From: Apoda limacodes
Taxonomy: Eukaryota; Arthropoda; Insecta; Lepidoptera; Limacodidae
Length of the DNA: 64,000 nt
Assembly: GCA_946406115.1 (NCBI GenBank)
Contig: OX291557.1
Span: 2,698,501-2,762,500 of the forward strand
Direction: 5' to 3'
The stretch's first letter is position 1. Each line of letters opens with the position of its first letter. The notes under the pieces were generated by a model. It was not told where the DNA came from. It ran no database searches and worked only from the letters and a program-made list of their open reading frames with translations. Of this stretch, positions 11,701-19,719 are shown in pieces. Made by a program: the position numbers and the translations under genes.

Positions 11701-14700
11701 CTTAAACGATTTTATGTACGCTTCTACTTTTAAATTCAAATTACGAACTTTAAAAACGTATTTTAAAGACTTTTTTTTATATGAAAGCAATGCTTTAAGA
11801 TATATATTTTTTTAGTATTAGTTTAATTATTGTTCGATAAAATTAATAATAGTGCAGCATACCGGTATTCATTTATATTTAATCTGTAAACGTAACTGTG
11901 CCGAGCGGTAATTGTTTAGTGCATCCGCGGTAGAAAATCTGAATTTCGCGCCAAAATAAATATATTATTATCTACTTTTTGACGTACACTACACTAATAA
12001 TTTTCCAAAATGAGGGACGACCCTAGCAGTGAACTTCTTCTTGCGGTGCCTCTCCTCTACTGGAGGTTGGCCGTCAACTCCGCATATCTCTCCTTATCCC
12101 TCGCCAGACAAAAAAGTTCTTCTACGTTGGCTATACCGGTCCATTGTCTAATGTTTCGGAGCCAAGACATTTTTCTTCTTCCGACGTGTCTTTTCCCCTC
12201 AATCTTTGTCAAAACGCTTATGTCTCAATAAATGTCCCAGATAGGCTACTCTTCTTCTCTTGCTCTCGGGATTTCTTGACAAGTCGAAGTACTTCTTCAT
12301 TCCTGACTCTATCTTTTCTTTTGCTTATTCGGAGCATACGTCATAAAACCACATTTCTAAGGCCTCTAGTTTTTGGCGCATGAGCTCTTTAATGGTCCAT
12401 GCCTCACAGCCATAAAATACTATTGGCCAGATGTAGCACTGAAGCATTCGTACTCTTAGATTTATGTCAAGTTTTTTATTGCAAAAAACCTTTTTTATTT
12501 TATTGATAGACGCACGAGACATTTCAATCCGGACCTTGATCTCATTGTAGGACTCCCATTCTTCATTGACCCATGCGCTAGGCGTAGAGTCCAGAGGTAC
12601 TTGTATCTCTGGACTCTTTCAAGAGATGCTCCTGCAACTGTTATGCAAGGATTTAGGGTTTGTCTTGTCTCGCGATATCACCATGTATTTTGTCTTTGAT
12701 ATGTTTATAGAAAGACCAGCCTTTAAACTCCGTTCGTTAACAGCATCTACTATACTTTGCAAATCTTTTGACTTGGAAGTAATAAGAGCCGTGTCATCGG
12801 CATACCTAAGGTTATTTATAATTTGGCCGTTTATTACGATTTATGTTTATGCAATTAAAAGCCATTTTTATATTATTACATTGATTATACTCAACACTAA
12901 TTGACAATGCAATGTAGTTATTTAAGTGGCGTTTTGTTGACTGACATACTCGTAATATACATTATGCGCTTAATGTCGATAATCCAACTAAAGAGAATGA
13001 GCCAAGATTTGTAGTGTGTCATACAGAATTTACGTCTTTTTAACTTAAGGTGCGTTTTGTTGACTGCTTCAATGCGTTTAATGTCATAATCCTGCCAAGT
13101 AAAAAAGACATCAATTCTGTATAACACAGTACAAATCTTGGTTATTTCTGTTCGGTAGGATTACCGCACTATGTACATTATGTCGGTCAACAAAACGCCA
13201 CTTTAGCTGGATTATGACATTAAACGCATTGAAGCAGTGAGCAAAACGCACCTTTAAAAATTGCTATAAGGTATTATCAGGTAATAAGTATAAATTGTTG
13301 AATAAGTATAAAAAAAATGTACGGAACAATGACAACTACACGAAAACAAACTTCCTACTGCGAAGAGTATGGGTGGTCTGCACAAACCTAGACTTTTTTA
13401 TACCACTAAGGTGGCAGCAAGCTTACGGTCCTCCTGATAGTAAGCGGTCACCGTAGCCTAAAGACGCTTGCAACACCTGGGGTATCACCCGCGCGTTGCA
13501 GTGCCGACCCTTCAAAAATCTAATAACTTCTTAAACAAAGACTTCGGCAACCTAATTTTTGTATATAAATCAGGCAAAAAACTACTAGCGTTTCGGAAAG
13601 AAGATACGGTAAAATAAAAATTTGCCGCAGCCTTTTACCTACTTTTGTTAAAAAACTAATCAAAGCGCCTAGATATAAGAATCACAAAGGATGCGTTTGA
13701 ATTATATGAAGAAAAACCCGTAAATGAACTGACTAACATACGACTTAACTCCTCATTTATCACCTCACTCTTAAAAAAACATACCTAATGTGATTGATAA
13801 CAGTAAATGTGGTATGAAAATAATAGTAATTTGTTTATATATCTGCAAACGGCGGCCGTGATAAAAGTAGGTAAAGCGTGGGCGGAGTTCAATGTACTAC
13901 CTTATTGAAGTCGTTCTGTTAATTAAATTCTGCAGTACAAAGGCCCGTCTTACGGACTACAAAGTTGCTAAGTGTATTAACATTACACAAAGCCTATACC
14001 TACATACACAAATTATTTTGTCATTTTCAGACTGATTAACGGGTAAAAATTGCACTTGTGTTACTTACTTAAGCATACTGTAGTATTTGGAAAATAAGTA
14101 GGTACATGATCTTCATAAAGCTTCTTACACATTGATTGAATTTGGCAGTTGCACAGAATCAATCAATAAAATTAATTTGTAAATAAATTACGCCTAATCT
14201 TGGGTTACTACGGCAAAAATGGCTTGATATTATAAAACGTGATAGGCAAACACAATAAAAAACCTATGTTTAAAGTGCAAGTTGGACTCGTGAACTATAA
14301 ATAACTACAGTTTTCCTCTTAAATATAGATCAAAATGCATTTACTCAATTGAATTCAGATTTTTCTAATTACTCAATTAAAAAAAACCCTATTCTTTTTG
14401 AATTCAGCATTAAGACATTTTTTTGTAGATTTTTATGTCAAAAATTCTATTACAGCGTATCTACAAATTGTTTCCATGCAGCACTTTACCTGACCTACTC
14501 GTATTTAGTAAGCAGCGATCATTACTTTTGTTTGATGACGTCAACCAGACGTATGCTAAATTATGTGATTAATATTTATTTATTTTCTTCACTTTTTTAT
14601 ATTAAATGTAGTAGATTCTGATTTGTACAAATCAATTTCAATCAATTTGAACAACCCTACTTGTCTCGGCTCAAAAGCGAAAAGCATGCTTTAACTATGA

Positions 14701-17700
14701 ATTACTTCACACTGATGTGGATGGCTAAAATAATTTTTAACTTCCTTTTTATACATCCTATAATTACAATATTGTATGGTACCTACGTCATTACTTTCTT
14801 ATTTTCTCACGCAATATGGTTGCAAATTTGATAAGATCCCTTTTAACAAAAAATAAAACAAAAGAAGTCCATACCTACTGTTTAATGCGAACAGTTTCCG
14901 TGGTAAACCGCAAAAGATACCGAATTTCCTTCTCCAACATTCATCACATTTTCTCATATCTTCTAAAACTGCAAATATTTTAAAAAAATTATAGACCAGC
15001 AATAGTCAACTAACATAGGTAGGTACAACTAGTTACCAGTATCCCTGATAATTTTGCTCAATAATTTTCAAGTCCTGGTCAAAACGCTTGCCATGGTTGT
15101 CGCTGACGTTTCCGAGGTTTTCAGGAAAGAAATCGAGGTGCGAGTGAAATAGATGAATCTTCAGGGATATGTTGACATTTTTTTTACAATAACATTTGCA
15201 ATCAGTGCTTTTCACTTTTATCAGATTTGTTAGAGGTTCGTGTCGTGCAGAGTGTGTCGTCCTCCAGTCAGGTCATCTTCTCATTGGTTCCTCTTACCAC
15301 TTACCGGATACCCTTTCTCTTGAGGCGTTTGGCATAACTGCGCATCGTGAGCTGTATTGCTAGAACATTGGGGTGTCTTTCTAGCTTCTCGCGACACCTC
15401 AGGGTCGCCTTCTGTATCTCCGCTATCACTGTTGTGATTTTCAGGTGTTCATGTATTTTTATTATAAGTGATATACGTATGATGATAGTAGCCACACGCT
15501 ACCTTTAAAGCATATGTTTAGTTCCCCTCTCTCTTTTTACCCAACGCGCCAGGAGGAGGGTTATGTTTTACGAGTGTATGTATATATATTTCATTGGCAC
15601 GCTGTGTAGCCCAAACGGTTTGATGGATTTGAGCTTGACCGCCGTCTTTAGATTCGTCTTAATTGTGAGAGTAACACTAGGTACATTAAATTCTTAAAAA
15701 ATCAAAATGGCGGATTTTGTGCGCATTTATGTGTGGGCTAAAACATTAAAGCCGGTTTTTTTTTTTTTATAATGTTTTTATATTTTGCTTTTGAGTGACG
15801 AATTGCTTATTTTTTCTCGTACACTAAAAATATCTAAACTTGTAACAAAATTTTATACAATCATCAACATAAAAGGTTTGTTACCAGTTCTAAATTAACA
15901 TTTTTTTTTTTTTTAATTCACTTCATTAGTTGCCTGGTAGAGATCGCTTTTAAGCGATAAGGCCGCCTTATTGTGCTATTTCCTCTATTGTATTTTTTTT
16001 GTGTATTTTAAATTGTGCAATAATGAATATATTGATTGATTGATTGATTCATTAATATGGGACCACCTCAGGAGCATGCTCTTTCGAAAATATGAATTTT
16101 TGAAATCGGTTCACCATTGACAGAGAAATCGGTTGACATACATAAAAAAAAATTTACTTAACTAAAAATGTTTGAATATAGAACCTCCTCCTTTTTTTAA
16201 ATCGGTTTAAATAGTCAAGTGCAAGTAAAAATAAAAAAAAATGACACTAAAAATCTGTGAATAAAAATAATTAAATAAAAACCTGACAGCAAAAACATTA
16301 AGAACTAACAGAAATTAAAACACATAAAATATTTAATTATAGCAGATTCATTTAAATGAAGTTTAGATAGGTACAGATTGCTCAAACAACTCATATAGTA
16401 GTTACTTTAAAATGAGTTCTGCTGCTTATAGTTAAATATTTGGAATGTTATAATATACTACAGTATTTGCTCTCTAAATCTATCATTATTAAAGCTATTA
16501 TGATTACCAGATATATATATGTTGCAGCAATCTGATTAAATTAACCAGTTTATTGGGTGCCTAGGCAGATCATTAAGTATGGAAAAGAAATTATTATATA
16601 ACTGAACAGATTATTATATGAAACTTGACTGAAACACTCTGCTTGCATTGCTCGCACTGCATCTACATTAACACAAGAGAAACTAAATCTAACCCAACAT
16701 ACATGACTTATACAGTGCGATTTCTGTTCTGAAAAAAAATTAACTGTTGATTGGGATAAGTAATCATTGTTTTCATTTATTTTGTCACCTGTCATCCATT
16801 CATTGGTGTCAAAAATATGAAGTACCTGGAGGACCGAGCTGTGCTAGTTATTTTTAACAACACAATCTATTGTTAAGTAGCTTTAGTGTTGCTATGTCGG
16901 TAAAAATAATAGTATTAATAATAATAAGCCTTTATTACTGACAATTACATAAAATTTGGTGAATACATATATGTTAATACATTGTTAATTTATTTATATG
17001 CTAAAAAGTAAAAAATAAAATAAAAATAAAGTTTGTTGCACATCATTCCCGAGTTTTATTTGTGTCAGCGTGTTGTTCTAACACATAGGCAAAAATAATA
17101 GTATTACTACTTGCTATTAGAGGTTAGGAAGTCATACTTTTTAGTTTAAAAAACATAACTCCATTTCCTTATAATTTCTCTGTTGGATTAATGCTCTGGT
17201 TAAGACGTGGTGACTCTGTTGGTCAAACACTTTATGAAACACTGCATGTACCAATAGATGTGGTATAGCTGGATAGACTATAAACATCATCTGTGTCCTG
17301 ATTAACTAAAGGCATATAATCTGGCTGAACATATGTATCGGTTTATGGTATTAAAGCCTTAAAGACCAGCTAGTTTGGAAATACATCCAACTAGGGATTG
17401 AGACAATTTGTAGTGACACTGGAAGCTTATAGGAGCAGTTCTCTAATAATGCAAGATTTTTCTTGTAGAAAGTATGACCACATTTCTGCTTACACCAAAT
17501 ATTGCACTACCCCTTATAAATGTTAACATTACCAAAGGATAACTGGTAGAAAATGCCTATAGGAATTAAGTTTGCCTATGGACATGTATAGCGCAGTAAA
17601 AAAAAATATATTATGCAGAACTCCTTTTTTTTCTTTAAATTTCAAAATTGCTTCTAGTTCAACCAAATTTTAAGATACTCGAAGTCATTCAAAGGTTCAT

Positions 17701-18507
17701 TAATTCCATCGCTCTTAAAGATACTTAACATGCTTAAGGCAAGAAGCAGAAATGTGGTCATACTTTTTTAAAAAAAAAACTTGCATTATTAGAGAACTGC
17801 TCCTATAAGCTTCCAGTGTCACTAAAAATTATCTCAATCTCTAGTTGGATGTATTTCCAAACTAGCTGGTTTCTAAGGCTTTAATACCATAAACCAATAC
17901 ATATATTATATGTTATGTCTTTTTTTATAGTTTTTTCAAAACTATCCTTTTAAACTTATTTTTTATTTGATTTGTTTATAAGGGGGCTACTATACTGATT
18001 TTAAATTTTTTACTCAAAAATAGTTTGCTGCAGAGAAGTAAATATTCACCGAAGATAGATGATAAGGAAAATCAATCGGAACAAAGAAAAAGGGTAACAG
18101 CATTTAAATCAAATGTTTGCTAATAACATGATTAGATGATAAATATTACATCAATATATACTATTCTTACTTCAAATACACCAAGACATCTGCCTAGTTT
18201 GCCGATGACACCTGCCTCTTCAAGCACTTCCCTCATAGCTGTCACTGAGGGCTCTTCCTCTGGTTCCACACCACCTCCTGGCACAATCCAGTTGTCTGGA
18301 CGACGCGACGACGTTACCAGGAGAACCTTAACCACAACAGAAAAAACCTCAGCCATTGTTTGGTACATATCACTAACGAGCAGAAATGAAATATGATATT
18401 GTGTTAACCTCCGTCTCTGCGTCAGATCGTACACATATACATGCCGCACGGCGTCGAAAACCTTCATCGTCATAAATCCGGATAGAATTGGGCTTCTCCT
18501 TCACCAT
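2503..18507 (-). CDS. Aps: Diphosphoinositol polyphosphate phosphohydrolase (Nudix, NUDT3/Aps-like), 3 coding exons
   Basis: Joining complement(18409-18507), complement(18171-18326) and complement(2503-2718) gives 33+52+71 = 156 aa plus a stop; human NUDT3 is about 170 aa. Exon 2 holds a complete Nudix box, G51 to V73 (G-x5-E57-x7-R65-E66-V-L-E69-E70-A-G-V), preceded by 'NWIVPGGG'. Exon 3 matches the family's C-terminal half ('GRKRQWFSIDDA', 'LHKPIQRHYL'). This family cleaves diphosphoinositol polyphosphates and diadenosine polyphosphates in cytosol and nucleus. Introns have GT/AG ends: intron 1 is 82 nt (18327-18408) and intron 2 is 15.45 kb (2719-18170). The start ATG (18505-18507) opens 'MVKEKPNSIRIYD', aligning with the family N-terminus. 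The frame is intact, all junctions keep phase 0, and every exon keeps family-conserved residues, so the gene is probably functional. The giant intron carries a nested ZAD gene and many transposons. Confidence 0.92.
2770..3240 (-). mobile_element. LINE 3' end (minus orientation)
   Basis: The plus-strand start carries the hexamer-like tail 'tcaaagtcaaagtcaaaa' (2777-2794), the reverse complement of a common lepidopteran LINE 3' terminus. Read on minus, 3050-3230 gives decayed codons resembling the C-terminus of such elements. It is 5'-truncated and has stops. It lies in the 15.4-kb intron of the Nudix gene, close to the last exon. Confidence 0.6.
3526..3625 (+). mobile_element. tRNA-derived SINE head
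   Basis: An internal RNA polymerase III promoter is visible: an A-box-like 'tggcctagtggg' at 3537-3548 and a canonical B-box 'ggttcgagccc' at 3585-3595, about 37 nt apart as in tRNA genes. The region does not fold into a convincing complete tRNA, so a tRNA-derived SINE is more likely than a tRNA gene. The 3' boundary is unclear. Confidence 0.6.
3906..3927. repeat. (AT)n microsatellite
   Basis: Eleven AT dinucleotides at 3906-3927, flanked by a T-run on the left and an A-run on the right, so that about 3891-3955 could form a hairpin. Confidence 0.85.
4326..4935 (+). mobile_element. 5'-truncated LINE fragment, same family as 1-987
   Basis: Nucleotide-level match to about 358-950: shared phrases include 'gttcggccccatatggagta' and the 3' tail with 'ggtgaccgcttacc'. 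It carries small indels (for example loss of a few bases after 'ttggcccttttgactcgg'), so the frame is broken. It interrupts a Tc1-like transposase gene, making it the younger of the two insertions. Confidence 0.85.
5498..7091. other. Intronic stretch, no gene seen
   Basis: Part of the large Nudix-gene intron. A local hairpin is visible: 'aaactgaattacagttt' near 5522-5540 pairs imperfectly with 'aaaactgtaattcaga' near 5597-5612. No open frame here has recognisable protein features. Confidence 0.4.
7092..7820 (-). CDS. ZAD-type zinc-finger protein (single exon, 242 aa), nested in Nudix intron
   Basis: The protein opens with a zinc-finger-associated domain (ZAD/zf-AD): C8-x2-C11 ('CRLC') and C53-x2-C56 ('CYKC'), with the usual 'LFG' and 'YYDFIMRI' helix segments between and after. 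ZADs are arthropod dimerisation domains, usually followed by C2H2 fingers in transcription factors. Here residues 80-242 are low-complexity, charged and serine-rich, with no C2H2 finger, so this is a ZAD-only protein or a degenerate family member. The start ATG at 7818-7820 places the zinc ligands at normal distance from the N-terminus, and the frame is intact to the stop at 7092. It lies on the same strand as the host Nudix gene, inside its 15.4-kb intron. Function is not known; a role in DNA binding or chromatin is inferred only from the domain. Confidence 0.8.
   Translation of the reverse strand: MALPQKVCRLCVSEAEFNVSLFGNYCKRSEMINKILVCLNIDIEETHYLNTICYKCSENIESYYDFIMRIKKSQAKLCKNENERKPHRRIMINFEDSLEKHGNPVHITSHVREQVHESDYTFSFLDLSCNKEEKKETKTSSPFFSYFSPLNIFSTRADDNKTNGKAPRHKESYEIVQKREPRREERFKKPTIRRSEKPRHYSGDIFESQSQDDEPNLFDWKLTPDDNIIKRVREKCFGLSDF
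7871..8399. other. Upstream flank of the ZAD gene and AT-rich intron DNA
   Basis: Sequence 5' of the minus-strand ZAD gene. It contains a 'taccta' microrepeat near 8107-8122 and AT-rich DNA near 8280-8400, probably including the 3' end of the next LINE. No clear TATA box or initiator could be assigned. Confidence 0.3.
8400..11095 (-). mobile_element. Near full-length but decayed non-LTR retrotransposon (EN + RT)
   Basis: Minus-strand open pieces follow the order of a LINE ORF2. About 10835-11092 is an endonuclease start ('LRIVHINAQSIPAHYSDLL'). Linker sequence follows at 9967-10287 ('APWLTQDIRNIMAKRNKLK'). RT entry is at 9486-9704 ('AWKKAFVIPLPKD'), RT block 'GVPQGGVL' at 9238-9261 and the catalytic 'YADD' at 9160-9171. 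The C-terminus is at 8440-8676 ('KLWKSLPNIIRD'). The pieces are separated by frameshifts and stops, so it is inactive. It is the largest insertion in the Nudix intron. The motif style suggests the Jockey/CR1 group; the clade is not fixed. Confidence 0.85.
11096..12004. other. AT-rich intron stretch, nothing recognised
   Basis: Strongly AT-rich with no supported coding frame. It may hold the 5' untranslated part of the preceding LINE, but no boundary is visible. Confidence 0.35.
12005..12840 (-). mobile_element. LINE reverse transcriptase fragment (C-terminal half)
   Basis: Reading minus, 12840 to 12550 gives 'NNLRYADDTALITSKSKDLQ' and 'INISKTKYMVISRDK'. The YADD codons are at 12793-12804. 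After a frameshift, 12325-12522 gives 'VRMLQCYIWPIVFYGCEAWT', the conserved post-RT block of RTE/CR1-like elements. The element is 5'-truncated and frame-broken. The plus-strand frames at 12010-12383 and 12566-12904 are shadows of it. Confidence 0.82.
12924..13255. repeat. Interleaved fold-back (MITE-like) repeat
   Basis: A unit starting 'aagtggcgttttgttgact' (12924) recurs in direct orientation near 13049 ('aaggtgcgttttgttgact', followed by 'atgcgtttaatgtc'). Both recur inverted at the right side: 'gtcaacaaaacgccactt' near 13188-13205 and 'gacattaaacgcatt' to 'caaaacgcacctt' near 13215-13255. An inner pair, 'gccaagatttgta' and 'tacaaatcttgg', is also inverted. The whole can fold as two overlapping hairpins. 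No coding capacity. Probably a non-autonomous DNA element or two nested ones; no clear target duplication was found. Confidence 0.6.
13394..13540 (-). mobile_element. LINE 3' tail fragment (family of 1-987)
   Basis: Reverse complement of the 3' tail seen at 868-968: it contains 'gcaagcttacggtcctcc', 'gcggtcaccgtagcct' and 'gccgaccctt'. The T-rich start corresponds to the poly(A) side. Only the last 140 or so bases of the element are present. Confidence 0.75.
13541..15029. other. Intron DNA, no gene recognised
   Basis: AT-rich. Short open frames (14349-14621 plus, 14799-15002 minus) have no family signature and skewed low-complexity composition, so they are not called genes. Confidence 0.35.
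15030..15495 (-). pseudogene. Fragments of a multicopy arthropod ORF of unknown, probably mobile, origin
   Basis: Two minus-strand frames lie close together. 15301-15495 includes 'KATLRCREKLERHPNVLA'. 15033-15215 includes 'LKIHLFHSHLDFFPENLG' and 'HGKRFDQDLKIIEQNYQGYW'. I recognise the second motif as a phrase that recurs in multicopy uncharacterised arthropod proteins, which suggests a transposon-derived family, but I cannot name it. The frames are short and not joined, so this copy is broken. Confidence 0.45.
15900..16060 (+). mobile_element. LINE 3' end with (ATTG)n tail
   Basis: Contains 'ctggtagagatcgctttt' and 'aagcgataaggccgcc', a phrase typical of the 3' end of a lepidopteran LINE family. 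It ends in repeated 'attgattgattgattg' at about 16031-16050, a simple tail of the kind left by target-primed insertion. Confidence 0.6.
16820..17160 (+). repeat. Dispersed non-coding repeat, interrupted by a LINE 3' fragment
   Basis: The sequence around 16870-16917 ('tttagtgttgctatgtcgg', 'taaaaataatagtatta') continues at 17091-17150 after an insertion. The same order of words, uninterrupted, occurs at 29340-29470 ('ttagtgttgctgtgtcag', 'taaaaataatagtcatacta', 'gttatatattttgtagttt'). So this is a repeat family with at least two copies in the window; the class (SINE or MITE) is not clear. Confidence 0.6.
16918..17090 (-). mobile_element. 5'-truncated LINE/SINE insertion with 16-bp target duplication
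   Basis: The 173-bp segment begins 'ataataataagcctttatt' on plus, that is, a (TTA)n tail on minus. It is flanked on both sides by the identical 16-mer 'aaaaataatagtatta' (16902-16917 and 17091-17106). Perfect duplication of the target is the hallmark of retrotransposition and indicates a fairly recent insertion. Confidence 0.75.
17331..17904. repeat. Long inverted repeat (about 160-bp arms) around a LINE-tail spacer
   Basis: The left arm 17331-17490 and right arm 17745-17904 are reverse complements with a few differences. Shared words include 'ggtttatggtattaaagcc', 'aggagcagttctctaataat' and 'agtatgaccacatttctgct'. The 254-bp spacer includes 'taactggtagaaaatgcct', also found at 50285-50310 at the 3' end of a LINE. 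It could form a large fold-back structure. It lies about 270 bp from exon 2 of the Nudix gene, inside its intron. Confidence 0.75.
17905..18170. other. Intron start of the Nudix gene
   Basis: Unique-looking AT-rich intron sequence up to the 5' splice site of intron 2, GTAAG on minus at 18166-18170. Confidence 0.5.
18171..18326 (-). CDS. Aps: Aps-like Nudix gene, exon 2 with Nudix box
   Basis: Residues 34-85. Begins 'VLLVTSSRRPDNWIVPGGG' and contains the full metal-binding Nudix box with glutamates E57, E69 and E70. It ends 'LGVFE' followed by the donor GTAAG. The acceptor is the AG of 'GTTAAG' on minus just 5' of the exon. Length 156 nt, phase 0 at both ends. Confidence 0.93.
18409..18507 (-). 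CDS. Aps: Aps-like Nudix gene, exon 1 with start codon
   Basis: Residues 1-33, starting ATG at 18505-18507. It encodes 'MVKEKPNSIRIYDDEGFRRR' and then 'AACICVRSDAETE', matching the family's N-terminal strand before the Nudix fold. The donor is GTTAAC on minus at 18403-18408. A longer frame reading through the 82-nt intron (18132-18473) is an artefact, because it would insert foreign residues between two conserved strands. Confidence 0.88.
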
Positions 18508-19078
18508 TTTGAAAAAACACTTAAACACCAACGAAAAAAAGGATCACAAACGAAAAGCGGACATCAAATATAAAGAAAACTATTAATCAAAGGGAATTTT
18601 CAATGATCAACAAACGCCATAAGTGAGGTATCCTATGATAAACGTATCCATTTTCGTCTAACTTTAAAAGTTATACAATATACAGGTAAATTGAAACTAA
18701 AATAATATTAACACTACAATTAGAACAATGTTTTAGCTACAACTAGCTTTTAATAAGGTAATTCAAGCCCATGTTGAATGGTGCCTGACGTTTTCTTTGA
18801 GAAAAATCGAAGTAAGCAAGCGCAACAACCGAGAAAAGTGTGAATGAACGGCCTAATTTGACAGCTGACATTGCCATAGACAATTATGTGAAAACCGGAA
18901 GTAGTAAATTTAGGTATATTTTTTATCATACCAAGATCGTACCGAAATCGAAAGGTAAAAAAATCGTAAAATCCGTGACTTTTATTTTCTGATACTAGGA
19001 ACTAGTAAGAGACTGTTTTATGATATATCATAAATTTTAGAGAGAAAACAGCACATTACAAAACCTATATTATGTCTA
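18508..19078 (-). promoter_or_regulatory. Upstream/promoter region of the Nudix gene
   Basis: The 570 bp 5' of the start codon on minus. I see no clear TATA box and could not place the transcription start. No divergent gene is evident on the plus strand. Confidence 0.3.
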
Positions 19079-19290
19079 TGTTCCAAATCACGCCGAGTAA
19101 TTATCGCCCGGTAGAGTTGAAAAATTAACCCTTTCTGAAACGAGCGTCTGACAGTTAATTTTCACACTGACAGGAGTGATTTTCAACCTTTTCTATGGCA
19201 GTGTAAAGAATTCAACTGACAGTTGGAAAATTACTCTACACCGGCCGTCCCTAAACTACTTTTTTAACTTCCTCGTTGCGATTTGGAACG
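19079..19290. mobile_element. MITE with terminal inverted repeats
   Basis: Left end 'gttccaaatcacgccgag' (from 19080) and right end 'ctcgttgcgatttggaac' (to 19289) are inverted repeats, with a second inner pair ('ggtagagtt' and 'actctacacc'). About 210 bp, non-coding. Target duplication not resolved. Confidence 0.55.
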
Positions 19291-19719
19291 CACCCTAAGT
19301 ATCAAGCGCCTGCTAGACGGTCGTCAACAAACCTTTCCACAGAGGTGACCTTGTTTCAAGGACGTTTGAAAACGCTGGCGCACGGCGGGCTACACGGCTG
19401 TCAACTTCAGTGTGATTTAGCCTCGCGGACTGAAAGCTCGCCGAACTAAATGGATTCTACAGTTTTGATATAAATAAAAAAAAATAGTTCGGTAGCAAGT
19501 ACCGCACAAGCAACTTCTCTTAAGAATATTTTTTTATATTTGAGAATTTATACATGAAAATTATTATTGCTTCTTTAAAAAAATCAGGTTTTTAACAAAG
19601 AAAAATCAACTGGTGGACTGATATCAGACACACACACAGAGACATAGAGAAAGCACTCTAAAAATAATGGCAAACGATTCTCCAGGTTACTCAAAACGTA
19701 AAGAAAACGCATATTTAGC
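19291..19719. other. Intergenic, no gene seen
   Basis: No supported coding sequence. A CA-rich patch ('cacacacacagagaca') lies at about 19629-19644. Confidence 0.35.

Noticed and set aside
18132..18473. A 113-aa minus frame across both first Nudix exons.
   Set aside because: It reads through the 82-nt intron and uses the wrong frame for exon 1; the spliced version matches the Nudix family from the start codon on.
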